Notes: generated by a model not told the origin, from the letters alone. A stretch of DNA of 64,000 nucleotides from Parapristionchus giblindavisi (GCA_943737045.1 CALSFV010000026.1:186001-250000); one strand, 5' to 3'; shown: positions 37,983 through 53,951, counted from the stretch's first letter. Program-made: numbers and translations.

Positions 37983-40900
37983 ATGTTAGCCAAAACGCCG
38001 AGAAGATCTCGCGATCGAGAATCTATTAGAATCAATGAAGTAATTCATATATTTGTTTTTTTTATGAAAATGTACTTGAATACTGAATCGATATTTGAAT
38101 ATATTTCATATCGTTGTTTTGTGAATAGCTCTCTATCATTCTTCTCCCTTCTCCCATCTGAGCCAAAAGGCCGTGAAGATCTCGTGATCGAGAATCTACT
38201 GGAATCAATGAAGTAATTGATATAATTGATTTTATGAAAATGTACTAGAAAACTGAATCGATATTTGAATATATTTCATATAGTTGTTTTGTGAATAGCT
38301 CTCTATCATTCTTCTCCCTACTCCCATGTTAGCCAAAACGCCGAGAAGATCTCGCGATCGAGAATCTATTAGAATCAATGAAGTAATTCATATATTCGTT
38401 TTTTTATGAAAATGTACTTGAATACTGAATCGATATTTGAATATATTTCATATCGTTGTTTTGTGAATAGCTCTCTATCATTCTTCTCCCTACTCCCATC
38501 TTAACCAAAAGGCCGAGAAGATCTCGCGATCGAGAATCTACTGGAATCAATGAAGTAATTCATATAACTGATTTTATGAAAATGTACTTGAAAACTGAAT
38601 CGATATTTGAATATATTTCATATCGTTGTTTTGTGAATAGCTCTCTATCATTCTTCTCCCTACTCCCATCTTAGCCAAAAGGCAGAGAAGAGTTTCGCGA
38701 TCGAGAATCTATTAGAATCAATGAAGTAATTCATATAACTGATTTTATGAAAATGTACTTGAAAACTGAATCGATATTTGAATATATTTCATATCGTTGT
38801 TTTGTGAATAGCTCTCTATCATTCTTCTCCCTACTCCCATCTTAGCCAAAAGGCCGAGAAGAGTTTCGCTATCGAGAATCTATTAGAATCAATGAAGTAA
38901 TTCATATAACTGATTTTATGAAAATGTACTTGAAAACTGAATCGATATTTGAATATATTTCATATCGTTGTTTTGTGAATAGCTCTCTATCATTCTTCTC
39001 CCTTCTCCCATCTGAGCCAAAAGGTCGTGAAGATCTCGCGATCGAGAATCTACTGGAATCAATGAAGTAATTGACATAATTGATTTTATGAAAATGTACT
39101 AGAAAACTGAATCGATATTTGAATATATTTCATATCGTTGTTTTGTGAATAGCTCTCTATCATTCTTCTCCCTTCTCCCATCTGAGCCAAAAGGCCGTGA
39201 AGATCTCGTGATCGAGAATCTACTGGAATCAATGAAGTAATTGATATAATTGATTTTATGAAAATGTACTAGAAAACTGAATCGATATTTGAATATATTT
39301 CATATAGTTGTTTTGTGAATAGCTCTCTATCATTCTTCTCCCTACTCCCATGTTAGCCAAAACGCCGAGAAGATCTCGCGATCGAGAATCTATTAGAATC
39401 AATGAAGTAATTCATATATTCGTTTTTTATGAAAATGTACTTGAATACTGAATCGATATTTGAATATATTTCATATCGTTGTTTTGTGAATAGCTCTCTA
39501 TCATTCTTCTCCCTACTCCCATCTTAACCAAAAGGCCGAGAAGATCTCGCGATCGAAAATCTACCAGAATCAATGAAATAATTCATATAATTGATTTTAT
39601 GCAAATGTACTTGAATACTGAATCGATATTTGAATATATTTCATATCGTTGTTTTGTGAGTAGCTCTCTATCATTCTTCTCCCTTCTCCCATCTGAGCCA
39701 AAAGGCCGTGAAGAGTTTCGCTATCGAGAATCTATTAGAATCAATGAAGTAATTCATATAACTGATTTTATGAAAATGTACTTGAAAACTGAATCGATAT
39801 TTGAATATATTTCATATCGTTGTTTTGTGAATAGCTCTCTATCATTCTTCTCCCTACTCCCATCTTAGCCAAAAGGCCGAGAAGAGTTTCGCGATCGAGA
39901 ATCTATTAGAATCAATGAAGTAATTCATATAATTGATTTTATGAAAATGTACTAGAAAACTGAATCGATATTTGAATATAGTTCATATAGTTGTTTTGTG
40001 AATAGCTCTCTATCATTCTTCTCCCTACTCCCATGTTAGCCAAAACGCCGAGAAGATCTCGCGATCGAGAATCTATTAGAATCAATGAAGTAATTCATAT
40101 ATTTGTTTTTTTTTAATGAAAATGTACTTGAATACTGAATCGATATTTGAATATATTTCATATCGTTGTTTTGTGAATATCTCTCTATCATTCTTCTCCC
40201 TACTCCCATCTTAGTCAAAAGGCCGAGAAGATCTCGCGATCGAGAATCTATTAGAATCAATGAAGTAATTCATATATTTGTTTTTTTATGAAAATGTACT
40301 TGAATACTGAATCGATATTTGAATATATTTCATATCGTTGTTTTGTGAATAACTCTCTATCATTCTTCTCCCTACTCCCATCTTAGTCAAAAGGCCGAGA
40401 AGATCTCGCGATCGAGAATCTATTAGAATCAATGTAGTAATTCATATATTTGTTTTTTTATGAAAATGTACTTGAATACTGAATCGATATTTGAATATAT
40501 TTCATATCGTTGTTTTGTGAATAGCTCTCTATCATTCTTCTCCCTACTCCCATCTTAGTCAAAAGGCCGTGAAGATCTCGCGATCGAGAATCTACTGGAA
40601 TCAATGAAGTAATTGATATAATTGATTTTATGAAAATGTACTAGAAAACTGAATCGATATTTGAATATAGTTCATATAGTTGTTTTGTGAATAGCTCTCT
40701 ATCATTCTTCTCCCTACTCCCATCTTAGCCAAAAGGCAGAGAAGAGTTTCGCGATCGAGAATCTATTAGAATCAATGAAGTAATTCATATAACTGATTTT
40801 ATGAAAATGTACTTGAAAACTGAATCGATATTTGAATATATTTCATATCGTTGTTTTGTGAATAGCTCTCTATCATTCTTCTCCCTACTCCCATCTTAGC

Positions 40901-41749
40901 CAAAAGGCCGAGAAGAGTTTCGCGATCGAGAATCTATTAGAATCAATGAAGTAATTCATATAACTGATTTTATGAAAATGTACTTGAAAACTGAATCGAT
41001 ATTTGAATATATTTCATATCGTTGTTTTGTGAATAGCTCTCTATCATTCTTCTCCCTTCTCCCATCTGAGCCAAAAGGTCGTGAAGATCTCGCGATCGAG
41101 AATTTACTGGAATCAATGAAGTAATTGACATAATTGATTTTATGAAAATGTACTAGAAAACTGAATCGATATTTGAATATATTTCATATAGTTGTTTTGT
41201 GAATAGCTCTCTATCATTCTTCTCCCTACTCCCATGTTAGCCAAAACGCCGAGAAGATCTCGCGATCGAGAATCTATTAGAATCAATGTAGTAATTCATA
41301 TATTTGTTTTTTTATGAAAATGTACTTGAATACTGAATCGATATTTGAATATATTTCATATCGTTGTTTTGTGAATAGCTCTCTATCATTCTTCTCCCTA
41401 CTCCCATCTTAGTCAAAAGGCCGTGAAGATCTCGCGATCGAGAATCTACTGGAATCAATGAAGTAATTGATATAATTGATTTTATGAAAATGTACTAGAA
41501 AACTGAATCGATATTTGAATATAGTTCATATAGTTGTTTTGTGAATAGCTCTCTATCATTCTTCTCCCTACTCCCATGTTAGCCAAAACGCCGAGAAGAT
41601 CTCGCGATCGAGAATCTATTAGAATCAATGAAGTAATTCATATATTTGTTTTTTTTAATGAAAATGTACTTGAATACTGAATCGATATTTGAATATATTT
41701 CATATCGTTGTTTTGTGAGTAGCTCTCTATCATTCTTCTCCCTTCTCCC
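37983..41749 (+). repeat. Mixed sub-region of monomer types A, B, C and D
   Basis: C copies (ATGTTAGCCAAAACGCC plus T run) and D copies (GGCCGTGAAG, TCTACTGGAATC) first appear in number here. They are interleaved with small A islands at about 38670-39000 and 40730-41060. The variant GAATATCTCTC at 40175, followed by GAATAACTCTC at 40348 and AATGTAGTAATTC near 40431, marks a multimer that recurs downstream. A sub-type with ATCTTAACC, TCGAAAATCTACCAG and GAAATAATTC occurs near 39532. Confidence 0.85.
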
Positions 41750-43109
41750 ATCTGAGCCAAAAGGCCGTGAAGATCTCGTGATCGAGAATCTACTGGAATC
41801 AATGAAGTAATTGATATAATTGATTTTATGAAAATGTACTAGAAAACTGAATCGATATTTGAATATATTTCATATCGTTGTTTTGTGAGTAGCTCTCTAT
41901 CATTCTTCTCCCTTCTCCCATCTTAGTCAAAAGGCCGTGAAGATCTCGCGATCGAGAATCTACTGGAATCAATGAAGTAATTGATATAATTGATTTTATG
42001 AAAATGTACTAGAAAACTGAATCGATATTTGAATATAGTTCATATAGTTGTTTTGTGAATAGCTCTCTATCATTCTTCTCCCTACTCCCATGTTAGCCAA
42101 AAGGCCGTGAAGATCTCGTGATCGAGAATCTACTGGAATCAATGAAGTAATTGATATAATTGATTTTATGAAAATGTACTAGAAAACTGAATCGATATTT
42201 GAATATATTTCATATCGTTGTTTTGTGAGTAGCTCTCTATCATTCTTCTCCCTTCTCCCATCTTAGTCAAAAGGCCGTGAAGATCTCGTGATCGAGAATC
42301 TACTGGAATCAATGAAGTAATTGATATAATTGATTTTATGAAAATGTACTAGAAAACTGAATCGATATTTGAATATATTTCATATCGTTGTTTTGTGAGT
42401 AGCTCTCTATCATTCTTCTCCCTTCTCCCATCTTAGTCAAAAGGCCGTGAAGATCTCGCGATCGAGAATCTACTGGAATCAATGAAGTAATTGATATAAT
42501 TGATTTTATGAAAATGTACTAGAAAACTGAATCGATATTTGAATATATTTCATATCGTTGTTTTGTGAGTAGCTCTCTATCATTCTTCTCCCTTCTCCCA
42601 TCTTAGTCAAAAGGCCGTGAAGATCTCGTGATCGAGAATCTACTGGAATCAATGAAGTAATTGATATAATTGATTTTATGAAAATGTACTAGAAAACTGA
42701 ATCGATATTTGAATATATTTCATATCGTTGTTTTGTGAGTAGCTCTCTATCATTCTTCTCCCTTCTCCCATCTGAGCCAAAAGGCCGTGAAGATCTCGTG
42801 ATCGAGAATCTACTGGAATCAATGAAGTAATTGATATAATTGATTTTATGAAAATGTACTAGAAAACTGAATCGATATTTGAATATATTTCATATCGTTG
42901 TTTTGTGAGTAGCTCTCTATCATTCTTCTCCCTTCTCCCATCTTAGTCAAAAGGCCGTGAAGATCTCGTGATCGAGAATCTACTGGAATCAATGAAGTAA
43001 TTGATATAATTGATTTTATGAAAATGTACTAGAAAACTGAATCGATATTTGAATATAGTTCATATAGTTGTTTTGTGAATAGCTCTCTATCATTCTTCTC
43101 CCTACTCCC
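41750..43109 (+). repeat. Homogeneous run of eight 170-bp type D monomers
   Basis: Successive motifs are 170 bp apart, giving 1360 bp. Nearly all copies share GGCCGTGAAGATCTCGTG, TCTACTGGAATC, TTGATATAATTG, ACTAGAAAACTG and GTGAGTAGCTCTC. They differ mainly at the motif (ATCTGAGCC, ATCTTAGTC or one ATGTTAGCC). This looks like a recent local expansion of one class inside an otherwise interleaved region. Confidence 0.85.
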
Positions 43110-46100
43110 ATGTTAGCCAAAACGCCGAGAAGATCTCGCGATCGAGAATCTATTAGAATCAATGAAGTAATTCATATATTTGTTTTTTTTAATGAAAATG
43201 TACTTGAATACTGAATCGATATTTGAATATATTTCATATCGTTGTTTTGTGAATATCTCTCTATCATTCTTCTCCCTACTCCCATCTTAGTCAAAAGGCC
43301 GAGAAGATCTCGCGATCGAGAATCTATTAGAATCAATGAAGTAATTCATATATTTGTTTTTTTATGAAAATGTACTTGAATACTGAATCGATATTTGAAT
43401 ATATTTCATATCGTTGTTTTGTGAATAACTCTCTATCATTCTTCTCCCTACTCCCATCTTAGTCAAAAGGCCGAGAAGATCTCGCGATCGAGAATCTATT
43501 AGAATCAATGTAGTAATTCATATATTTGTTTTTTTATGAAAATGTACTTGAATACTGAATCGATATTTGAATATATTTCATATCGTTGTTTTGTGAATAG
43601 CTCTCTATCATTCTTCTCCCTACTCCCATCTTAGTCAAAAGGCCGTGAAGATCTCGCGATCGAGAATCTACTGGAATCAATGAAGTAATTGATATAATTG
43701 ATTTTATGAAAATGTACTAGAAAACTGAATCGATATTTGAATATAGTTCATATAGTTGTTTTGTGAATAGCTCTCTATCATTCTTCTCCCTACTCCCATG
43801 TTAGCCAAAACGCCGAGAAGATCTCGCGATCGAGAATCTATTAGAATCAATGAAGTAATTCATATAATTGATTTTATGCAAATGTACTTGAATACTGAAT
43901 CGATATTTGAATATATTTCATATCGTTGTTTTGTGAGTAGCTCTCTATCATTCTTCTCCCTTCTCCCATCTGAGCCAAAAGGCCGTGAAGATCTCGCGAT
44001 CGAGAATCTATTAGAATCAATGAAGTAATTCATATATTTGTTTTTTTATGAAAATGTACTTGAATACTGAATCGATATTTGAATATATTTCATATCGTTG
44101 TTTTGTGAATAACTCTCTATCATTCTTCTCCCTACTCCCATCTTAGTCAAAAGGCCGAGAAGATCTCGCGATCGAGAATCTATTAGAATCAATGTAGTAA
44201 TTCAAATATTTGTTTTTTTATGAAAATGTACTTGAATACTGAATCGATATTTGAATATATTTCATATCGTTGTTTTGTGAATAGCTCTCTATCATTCTTC
44301 TCCCTACTCCCATCTTAGTCAAAAGGCCGTGAAGATCTCGCGATCGAGAATCTACTGGAATCAATGAAGTAATTGATATAATTGATTTTATGAAAATGTA
44401 CTAGAAAACTGAATCGATATTTGAATATAGTTCATATAGTTGTTTTGTGAATAGCTCTCTATCATTCTTCTCCCTACTCCCATGTTAGCCAAAACGCCGA
44501 GAAGATCTCGCGATCGAGAATCTATTAGAATCAATGAAGTAATTCATATATTTGTTTTTTTTAATGAAAATGTACTTGAATGCTGAATCGATATTTGAAT
44601 ATATTTCATATCGTTGTTTTGTGAATATCTCTCTATCATTCTTCTCCCTACTCCCATCTTAGTCAAAAGGCCGAGAAGATCTCGCGATCGAGAATCTATT
44701 AGAATCAATGAAGTAATTCATATATTTGTTTTTTTATGAAAATGTACTTGAATACTGAATCGATATTTGAATATATTTCATATCGTTGTTTTGTGAATAA
44801 CTCTCTATCATTCTTCTCCCTACTCCCATCTTAGTCAAAAGGCCGAGAAGATCTCGCGATCGAGAATCTATTAGAATCAATGTAGTAATTCATATATTTG
44901 TTTTTTTATGAAAATGTACTTGAATACTGAATCGATATTTGAATATATTTCATATCGTTGTTTTGTGAATAGCTCTCTATCATTCTTCTCCCTACTCCCA
45001 TCTTAGCCAAAAGGCAGAGAAGAGTTTCGCGATCGAGAATCTATTAGAATCAATGAAGTAATTCATATAACTGATTTTATGAAAATGTACTTGAAAACTG
45101 AATCGATATTTGAATATATTTCATATCGTTGTTTTGTGAATAGCTCTCTATCATTCTTCTCCCTACTCCCATCTTAGCCAAAAGGCCGAGAAGAGTTTCG
45201 TGATCGAGAATCTACTGGAATCAATGAAGTAATTGATATAATTGATTTTATGAAAATGTACTAGAAAACTGAATCGATATTTGAATATATTTCATATAGT
45301 TGTTTGGTGAATAGCTCTCTATCATTCTTCTCCCTACTCCCATCTTAACCAAAAGGCCGAGAAGATCTCGCGATCGAAAATCTACCAGAATCAATGAAAT
45401 AATTCATATAATTGATTTTATGCAAATGTACTTGAATACTGAATCGATATTTGAATATATTTCATATCGTTGTTTTGTGAGTAGCTCTCTATCATTCTTC
45501 TCCCTTCTCCCATCTGAGCCAAAAGGCCGTGAAGATCTCGCGATCGAGAATCTACTGGAATCAATGAAGTAATTGATATAATTGATTTTATGAAAATGTA
45601 CTAGAAAACTGAATCGATATTTGAATATAGTTCATATAGTTGTTTTGTGAATAGCTCTCTATCATTCTTCTCCCTACTCCCATGTTAGCCAAAACGCCGA
45701 GAAGATCTCGCGATCGAGAATCTATTAGAATCAATGAAGTAATTCATATATTTGTTTTTTTTAATGAAAATGTACTTGAATACTGAATCGATATTTGAAT
45801 ATATTTCATATCGTTGTTTTGTGAATATCTCTCTATCATTCTTCTCCCTACTCCCATCTTAGTCAAAAGGCCGAGAAGATCTCGCGATCGAGAATCTATT
45901 AGAATCAATGAAGTAATTCATATATTTGTTTTTTTATGAAAATGTACTTGAATACTGAATCGATATTTGAATATATTTCATATCGTTGTTTTGTGAATAA
46001 CTCTCTATCATTCTTCTCCCTACTCCCATCTTAGTCAAAAGGCCGAGAAGATCTCGCGATCGAGAATCTATTAGAATCAATGTAGTAATTCATATATTTG

Positions 46101-49100
46101 TTTTTTTATGAAAATGTACTTGAATACTGAATCGATATTTGAATATATTTCATATCGTTGTTTTGTGAATAGCTCTCTATCATTCTTCTCCCTACTCCCA
46201 TCTTAGTCAAAAGGCCGTGAAGATCTCGCGATCGAGAATCTACTGGAATCAATGAAGTAATTGATATAATTGATTTTATGAAAATGTACTAGAAAACTGA
46301 ATCGATATTTGAATATAGTTCATATAGTTGTTTTGTGAATAGCTCTCTATCATTCTTCTCCCTACTCCCATGTTAGCCAAAACGCCGAGAAGATCTCGCG
46401 ATCGAGAATCTATTAGAATCAATGAAGTAATTCATATATTTGTTTTTTTTAATGAAAATGTACTTGAATACTGAATCGATATTTGAATATATTTCATATC
46501 GTTGTTTTGTGAATATCTCTCTATCATTCTTCTCCCTACTCCCATCTTAGTCAAAAGGCCGAGAAGATCTCGCGATCGAGAATCTATTAGAATCAATGAA
46601 GTAATTCATATATTTGTTTTTTTATGAAAATGTACTTGAATACTGAATCGATATTTGAATATATTTCATATCGTTGTTTTGTGAATAACTCTCTATCATT
46701 CTTCTCCCTACTCCCATCTTAGTCAAAAGGCCGAGAAGATCTCGCGATCGAGAATCTATTAGAATCAATGAAGTAATTCATATATTTGTTTTTTTATGAA
46801 AATGTACTTGAATACTGAATCGATATTTGAATATATTTCATATCGTTGTTTTGTGAATAGCTCTCTATCATTCTTCTCCCTACTCCCATCTTAGTCAAAA
46901 GGCCGAGAAGATCTCGCGATCGAGAATCTATTAGAATCAATGAAGTAATTCATATATTTGTTTTTTTATGAAAATGTACTTGAATACTGAATCGATATTT
47001 GAATATATTTCATATCGTTGTTTTGTGAATAGCTCTCTATCATTCTTCTCCCTACTCCCATCTTAGTCAAAAGGCCGAGAAGATCTCGCGATCGAGAATC
47101 TATTAGAATCAATGAAGTAATTCATATATTTGTTTTTTTAATGAAAATGTACTTGAATACTGAATCGATATTTGAATATATTTCATATCGTTGTTTTGTG
47201 AATAGCTCTCTATCATTCTTCTCCCAACTCCCATGTTAGCCAAAACGCCGAGAAGATCTCGCGATCGAGAATCTATTAGAATCAATGAAGTAATTCATAT
47301 ATTTGTTTTTTTTAATGAAAATGTACTTGAATACTGAATCGATATTTGAATATATTTCATATCGTTGTTTTGTGAATAGCTCTCTATCATTCTTCTCCCT
47401 TCTCCCATCTGAGCCAAAAGGCCGTGAAGATCTCGTGATCGAGAATCTACTGGAATCAATGAAGTAATTGATATAATTGATTTTATGAAAATGTACTAGA
47501 AAACTGAATCGATATTTGAATATATTTCATATAGTTGTTTTGTGAATAACTCTCTATCATTCTTCTCCCTACTCCCATGTTAGCCAAAACGCCGAGAAGA
47601 TCTCGCGATCGAGAATCTATTAGAATCAATGAAGTAATTCATATATTTGTTTTTTAATGAAAATGTACTTGAATACTGAATCGATATTTGAATATATTTC
47701 ATATCGTTGTTTTGTGAATAGCTCTCTATCATTCTTCTCCCTTCTCCCATCTGAGCCAAAAGGCCGTGAAGATCTCGTGATCGAGAATCTACTGGAATCA
47801 ATGAAGTAATTGATATAATTGATTTTATGAAAATGTACTAGAAAACTGAATCGATATTTGAATATATTTCATATAGTTGTTTTGTGAATAGCTCTCTATC
47901 ATTCTTCTCCCTACTCCCATGTTAGCCAAAACGCCGAGAAGATCTCGCGATCGAGAATCTATTAGAATCAATGAAGTAATTCATATATTTGTTTTTTTTA
48001 ATGAAAATGTACTTGAATACTGAATCGATATTTGAATATATTTCATATCGTTGTTTTGTGAATAGCTCTCTATCATTCTTCTCCCTTCTCCCATCTGAGC
48101 CAAAAGGCCGTGAAGATCTCGTGATCGAGAATCTACTGGAATCAATGAAGTAATTGATATAATTGATTTTATGAAAATGTACTAGAAAACTGAATCGATA
48201 TTTGAATATATTTCATATAGTTGTTTTGTGAATAGCTCTCTATCATTCTTCTCCCTTCTCCCATCTGAGCCAAAAGGCCGTGAAGATCTCGCGATCGAGA
48301 ATCTATTAGAATCAATGAAGTAATTCATATATTTGTTTTTTTAATGAAAATGTACTTAAATACTGAATCGATATTTGAATATATTTCATATCGTTGTTTT
48401 GTGAATAGCTCTCTATCATTCTTCTCCCTACTCCCATGTTAGCCAAAACGCCGAGAAGATCTCGCGATCGAGAATCTATTAGAATCAATGAAGTAATTCA
48501 TATATTTGTTTTTTTTAATGAAAATGTACTTGAATACTGAATCGATATTTGAATATATTTCATATCGTTGTTTTGTGAATAGCTCTCTATCATTCTTCTC
48601 CCTACTCCCATGTTAGCCAAAACGCCGAGAAGATCTCGCGATCGAGAATCTATTAGAATCAATGAAGTAATTCATATATTTGTTTTTTTTAATGAAAATG
48701 TACTTGAATACTGAATCGATATTTGAATATATTTCATATCGTTGTTTTGTGAATAGCTCTCTATCATTCTTCTCCCTACTCCCATGTTAGCCAAAACGCC
48801 GAGAAGATCTCGCGATCGAGAATCTATTAGAATCAATGAAGTAATTCATATATTTGTTTTTTTAATGAAAATGTACTTGAATACTGAATCGATATTTGAA
48901 TATATTTCATATCGTTGTTTTGTGAATATCTCTCTATCATTCTTCTCCCTACTCCCATCTTAGTCAAAAGGCCGAGAAGATCTCGCGATCGAGAATCTAT
49001 TAGAATCAATGAAGTAATTCATATATTTGTTTTTTTATGAAAATGTACTTGAATACTGAATCGATATTTGAATATATTTCATATCGTTGTTTTGTGAATA

Positions 49101-51891
49101 ACTCTCTATCATTCTTCTCCCTACTCCCATCTTAGTCAAAAGGCCGAGAAGATCTCGCGATCGAGAATCTATTAGAATCAATGAAGTAATTCATATATTT
49201 GTTTTTTTTAATGAAAATGTACTTGAATACTGAATCGATATTTGAATATATTTCATATCGTTGTTTTGTGAATAGCTCTCTATCATTCTTCTCCCTACTC
49301 CCATGTTAGCCAAAACGCCGAGAAGATCTCGCGATCGAGAATCTATTAGAATCAATGAAGTAATTCATATATTTGTTTTTTTAAATGAAAATGTACTTGA
49401 ATACTGAATCGATATTTGAATATATTTCATATCGTTGTTTTGTGAATATCTCTCTATCATTCTTCTCCCTACTCCCATCTTAGTCAAAAGGCCGAGAAGA
49501 TCTCGCGATCGAGAATCTATTAGAATCAATGAAGTAATTCATATATTTGTTTTTTTATGAAAATGTACTTGAATACTGAATCGATATTTGAATATATTTC
49601 ATATCGTTGTTTTGTGAATAACTCTCTATCATTCTTCTCCCTACTCCCATCTTAGTCAAAAGGCCGAGAAGATCTCGCGATCGAGAATCTATTAGAATCA
49701 ATGAAGTAATTCATATATTTGTTTTTTTATGAAAATGTACTTGAATACTGAATCGATATTTGAATATATTTCATATCGTTGTTTTGTGAATAGCTCTCTA
49801 TCATTCTTCTCCCTACTCCCATCTTAGTCAAAAGGCCGAGAAGATCTCGCGATCGAGAATCTATTAGAATCAATGAAGTAATTCATATATTTGTTTTTTT
49901 ATGAAAATGTACTTGAATACTGAATCGATATTTGAATATATTTCATATCGTTGTGTTGTGAATAGCTCTCTATCATTCTTCTCCCTACTCCCATCTTAGT
50001 CAAAAGGCCGAGAAGATCTCGCGATCGAGAATCTATTAGAATCAATGAAGTAATTCATATATTTGTTTTTTTAATGAAAATGTACTTGAATACTGAATCG
50101 ATATTTGAATATATTTCATATCGTTGTTTTGTGAATAGCTCTCTATCATTCTTCTCCCAACTCCCATGTTAGCCAAAACGCCGAGAAGATCTCGCGATCG
50201 AGAATCTACTGGAATCAATGAAGTAATTGATATAATTGATTTTATGAAAATGTACTAGAAAACTGAATCGATATTTGAATATATTTCATATAGTTGTTTT
50301 GTGAATAGCTCTCTATCATTCTTCTCCCTTCTCCCATCTGAGCCAAAAGGCCGTGAAGATCTCGCGATCGAGAATCTATTAGAATCAATGAAGTAATTCA
50401 TATATTTGTTTTTTTAATGAAAATGTACTTAAATACTGAATCGATATTTGAATATATTTCATATCGTTGTTTTGTGAATAGCTCTCTATCATTCTTCTCC
50501 CTACTCCCATGTTAGCCAAAACGCCGAGAAGATCTCGCGATCGAGAATCTATTAGAATCAATGAAGTAATTCATATATTTGTTTTTTTTTAATGAAAATG
50601 TACTTGAATACTGAATCGATATTTGAATATATTTCATATCGTTGTTTTGTGAATAGCTCTCTATCATTCTTCTCCCTACTCCCATGTTAGCCAAAACGCC
50701 GAGAAGATCTCGCGATCGAGAATCTATTAGAATCAATGAAGTAATTCATATATTTGTTTTTTTAAATGAAAATGTACTTGAATACTGAATCGATATTTGA
50801 ATATATTTCATATCGTTGTTTTGTGAATAGCTCTCTATCATTCTTCTCCCTTCTCCCATCTGAGCCAAAAGGCCGTGAAGATCTCGTGATCGAGAATCTA
50901 CTGGAATCAATGAAGTAATTGATATAATTGATTTTATGAAAATGTACTAGAAAACTGAATCGATATTTGAATATATTTCATATAGTTGTTTTGTGAATAG
51001 CTCTCTATCATTCTTCTCCCTTCTCCCATCTGAGCTAAAAGGCCGTGAAGATCTCGCGATCGAGAATCTATTAGAATCAATGAAGTAATTCATATATTTG
51101 TTTTTTTAATGAAAATGTACTTAAATGCTGAATCGATATTTGAATATATTTCATATCGTTGTTTTGTGAATAGCTCTCTATCATTCTTCTCCCTACTCCC
51201 ATGTTAGCCAAAACGCCGAGAAGATCTCGCGATCGAGAATCTATTAGAATCAATGAAGTAATTCATATATTTGTTTTTTTTAATGAAAATGTACTTGAAT
51301 ACTGAATCGATATTTGAATATATTTCATATCGTTGTTTTGTGAATAGCTCTCTATCATTCTTCTCCCTACTCCCATGTTAGCCAAAACGCCGAGAAGATC
51401 TCGCGATCGAGAATCTATTAGAATCAATGAAGTAATTCATATATTTGTTTTTTTTTAATGAAAATGTACTTGAATACTGAATCGATATTTGAATATATTT
51501 CATATCGTTGTTTTGTGAATAGCTCTCTATCATTCTTCTCCCTTCTCCCATCTGAGCCAAAAGGCCGTGAAGATCTCGCGATCGAGAATCTACTGGAATC
51601 AATGAAGTAATTGATATAATTGATTTTATGAAAATGTACTAGAAAACTGAATCGATATTTGAATATATTTCATATAGTTGTTTTGTGAATAGCTCTCTAT
51701 CATTCTTCTCCCTACTCCCATGTTAGCCAAAACGCCGAGAAGATCTCGCGATCGAGAATCTATTAGAATCAATGAAGTAATTCATATATTCGTTTTTTTA
51801 TGAAAATGTACTTGAATACTGAATCGATATTTGAATATATTTCATATCGCTGTTTTGTGAATAGCTCTCTATCATTCTTCTCCCTACTCCC

Positions 51892-52583
51892 ATGTTAGCC
51901 AAAACGCCGAGAAGATCTCGCGATCGAGAATCTATTAGAATCAATGAAGTAATTCATATATTCGTTTTTTTATGAAAATGTACTTGAATACTGAATCGAT
52001 ATTTGAATATATTTCATATCGCTGTTTTGTGAATAGCTCTCTATCATTCTTCTCCCTACTCCCATGTTAGCCAAAACGCCGAGAAGATCTCGCGATCGAG
52101 AATCTATTAGAATCAATGAAGTAATTCATATATTTGTTTTTTTAAATGAAAATGTACTTGAATACTGAATCGATATTTGAATATATTTCATATCGTTGTT
52201 TTGTGAATAGCTCTCTATCATTCTTCTCCCTACTCCCATGTTAGCCAAAACGCCGAGAAGATCTCGCGATCGAGAATCTATTAGAATCAATGAAGTAATT
52301 CATATATTTGTTTTTTTTTAATGAAAATGTACTTGAATACTGAATCGATATTTGAATATATTTCATATCGTTGTTTTGTGAATAGCTCTCTATCATTCTT
52401 CTCCCTACTCCCATGTTAGCCAAAACGCCGAGAAGATCTCGCGATCGAGAATCTATTAGAATCAATGAAGTAATTCATATATTTGTTTTTTTAATGAAAA
52501 TGTACTTGAATACTGAATCGATATTTGAATATATTTCATATCGTTGTTTTGTGAATAGCTCTCTATCATTCTTCTCCCTTCTC
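51892..52583 (+). repeat. Four-monomer block, left copy
   Basis: The ordered features are a C copy with ATTCG plus T run and ATATCGCTG, a copy ending the T run in AAATG, a copy with a 9-T run, then a copy with a 7-T run and AATG. The same order and run lengths recur 2060 bp downstream (53952-54643). The flanks differ: the left copy is preceded by a second ATATCGCTG monomer. Confidence 0.75.
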
Positions 52584-53951
52584 CCATCTGAGCCAAAAGG
52601 CCGTGAAGATCTCGTGATCGAGAATCTACTGGAATCAATGAAGTAATTGATATAATTGATTTTATGAAAATGTACTAGAAAACTGAATCGATATTTGAAT
52701 ATATTTCATATAGTTGTTTTGTGAATAGCTCTCTATCATTCTTCTCCCTTCTCCCATCTGAGCTAAAAGGCCGTGAAGATCTCGTGATCGAGAATCTACT
52801 GGAATCAATGAAGTAATTGATATAATTGATTTTATGAAAATGTACTAGAAAACTGAATCGATATTTGAATATATTTCATATAGTTGTTTTGTGAATAGCT
52901 CTCTATCATTCTTCTCCCTACTCCCATGTTAGCCAAAACGCCGAGAAGATCTCGCGATCGAGAATCTATTAGAATCAATGAAGTAATTCATATATTTGTT
53001 TTTTTTAATGAAAATGTACTTGAATACTGAATCGATATTTGAATATATTTCATATCGTTGTTTTGTGAATAGCTCTCTATCATTCTTCTCCCTACTCCCA
53101 TGTTAGCCAAAACGCCGAGAAGATCTCGCGATCGAGAATCTATTAGAATCAATGAAGTAATTCATATATTTGTTTTTTTAATGAAAATGTACTTGAATAC
53201 TGAATCGATATTTGAATATATTTCATATCGTTGTTTTGTGAATAGCTCTCTATCATTCTTCTCCCTTCTCCCATCTGAGCCAAAAGGCCGTGAAGATCTC
53301 GTGATCGAGAATCTACTGGAATCAATGAAGTAATTGATATAATTGATTTTATGAAAATGTACTAGAAAACTGAATCGATATTTGAATATATTTCATATAG
53401 TTGTTTTGTGAATAGCTCTCTATCATTCTTCTCCCTTCTCCCATCTGAGCTAAAAGGCCGTGAAGATCTCGCGATCGAGAATCTATTAGAATCAATGAAG
53501 TAATTCATATATTTGTTTTTTTAATGAAAATGTACTTAAATACTGAATCGATATTTGAATATATTTCATATCGTTGTTTTGTGAATAGCTCTCTATCATT
53601 CTTCTCCCTACTCCCATGTTAGCCAAAACGCCGAGAAGATCTCGCGATCGAGAATCTATTAGAATCAATGAAGTAATTCATATATTTGAATGAAAATGTA
53701 CTTGAATACTGAATCGATATTTGAATATATTTCATATCGTTGTTTTGTGAATAGCTCTCTATCATTCTTCTCCCTTCTCCCATCTGAGCCAGAAGGCCGT
53801 GAAGATCTCGTGATCGAGAATCTACTGGAATCAATGAAGTAATTGATATAATTGATTTTATGAAAATGTACTAGAAAACTGAATCGATATTTGAATATAT
53901 TTCATATAGTTGTTTTGTGAATAGCTCTCTATCATTCTTCTCCCTACTCCC

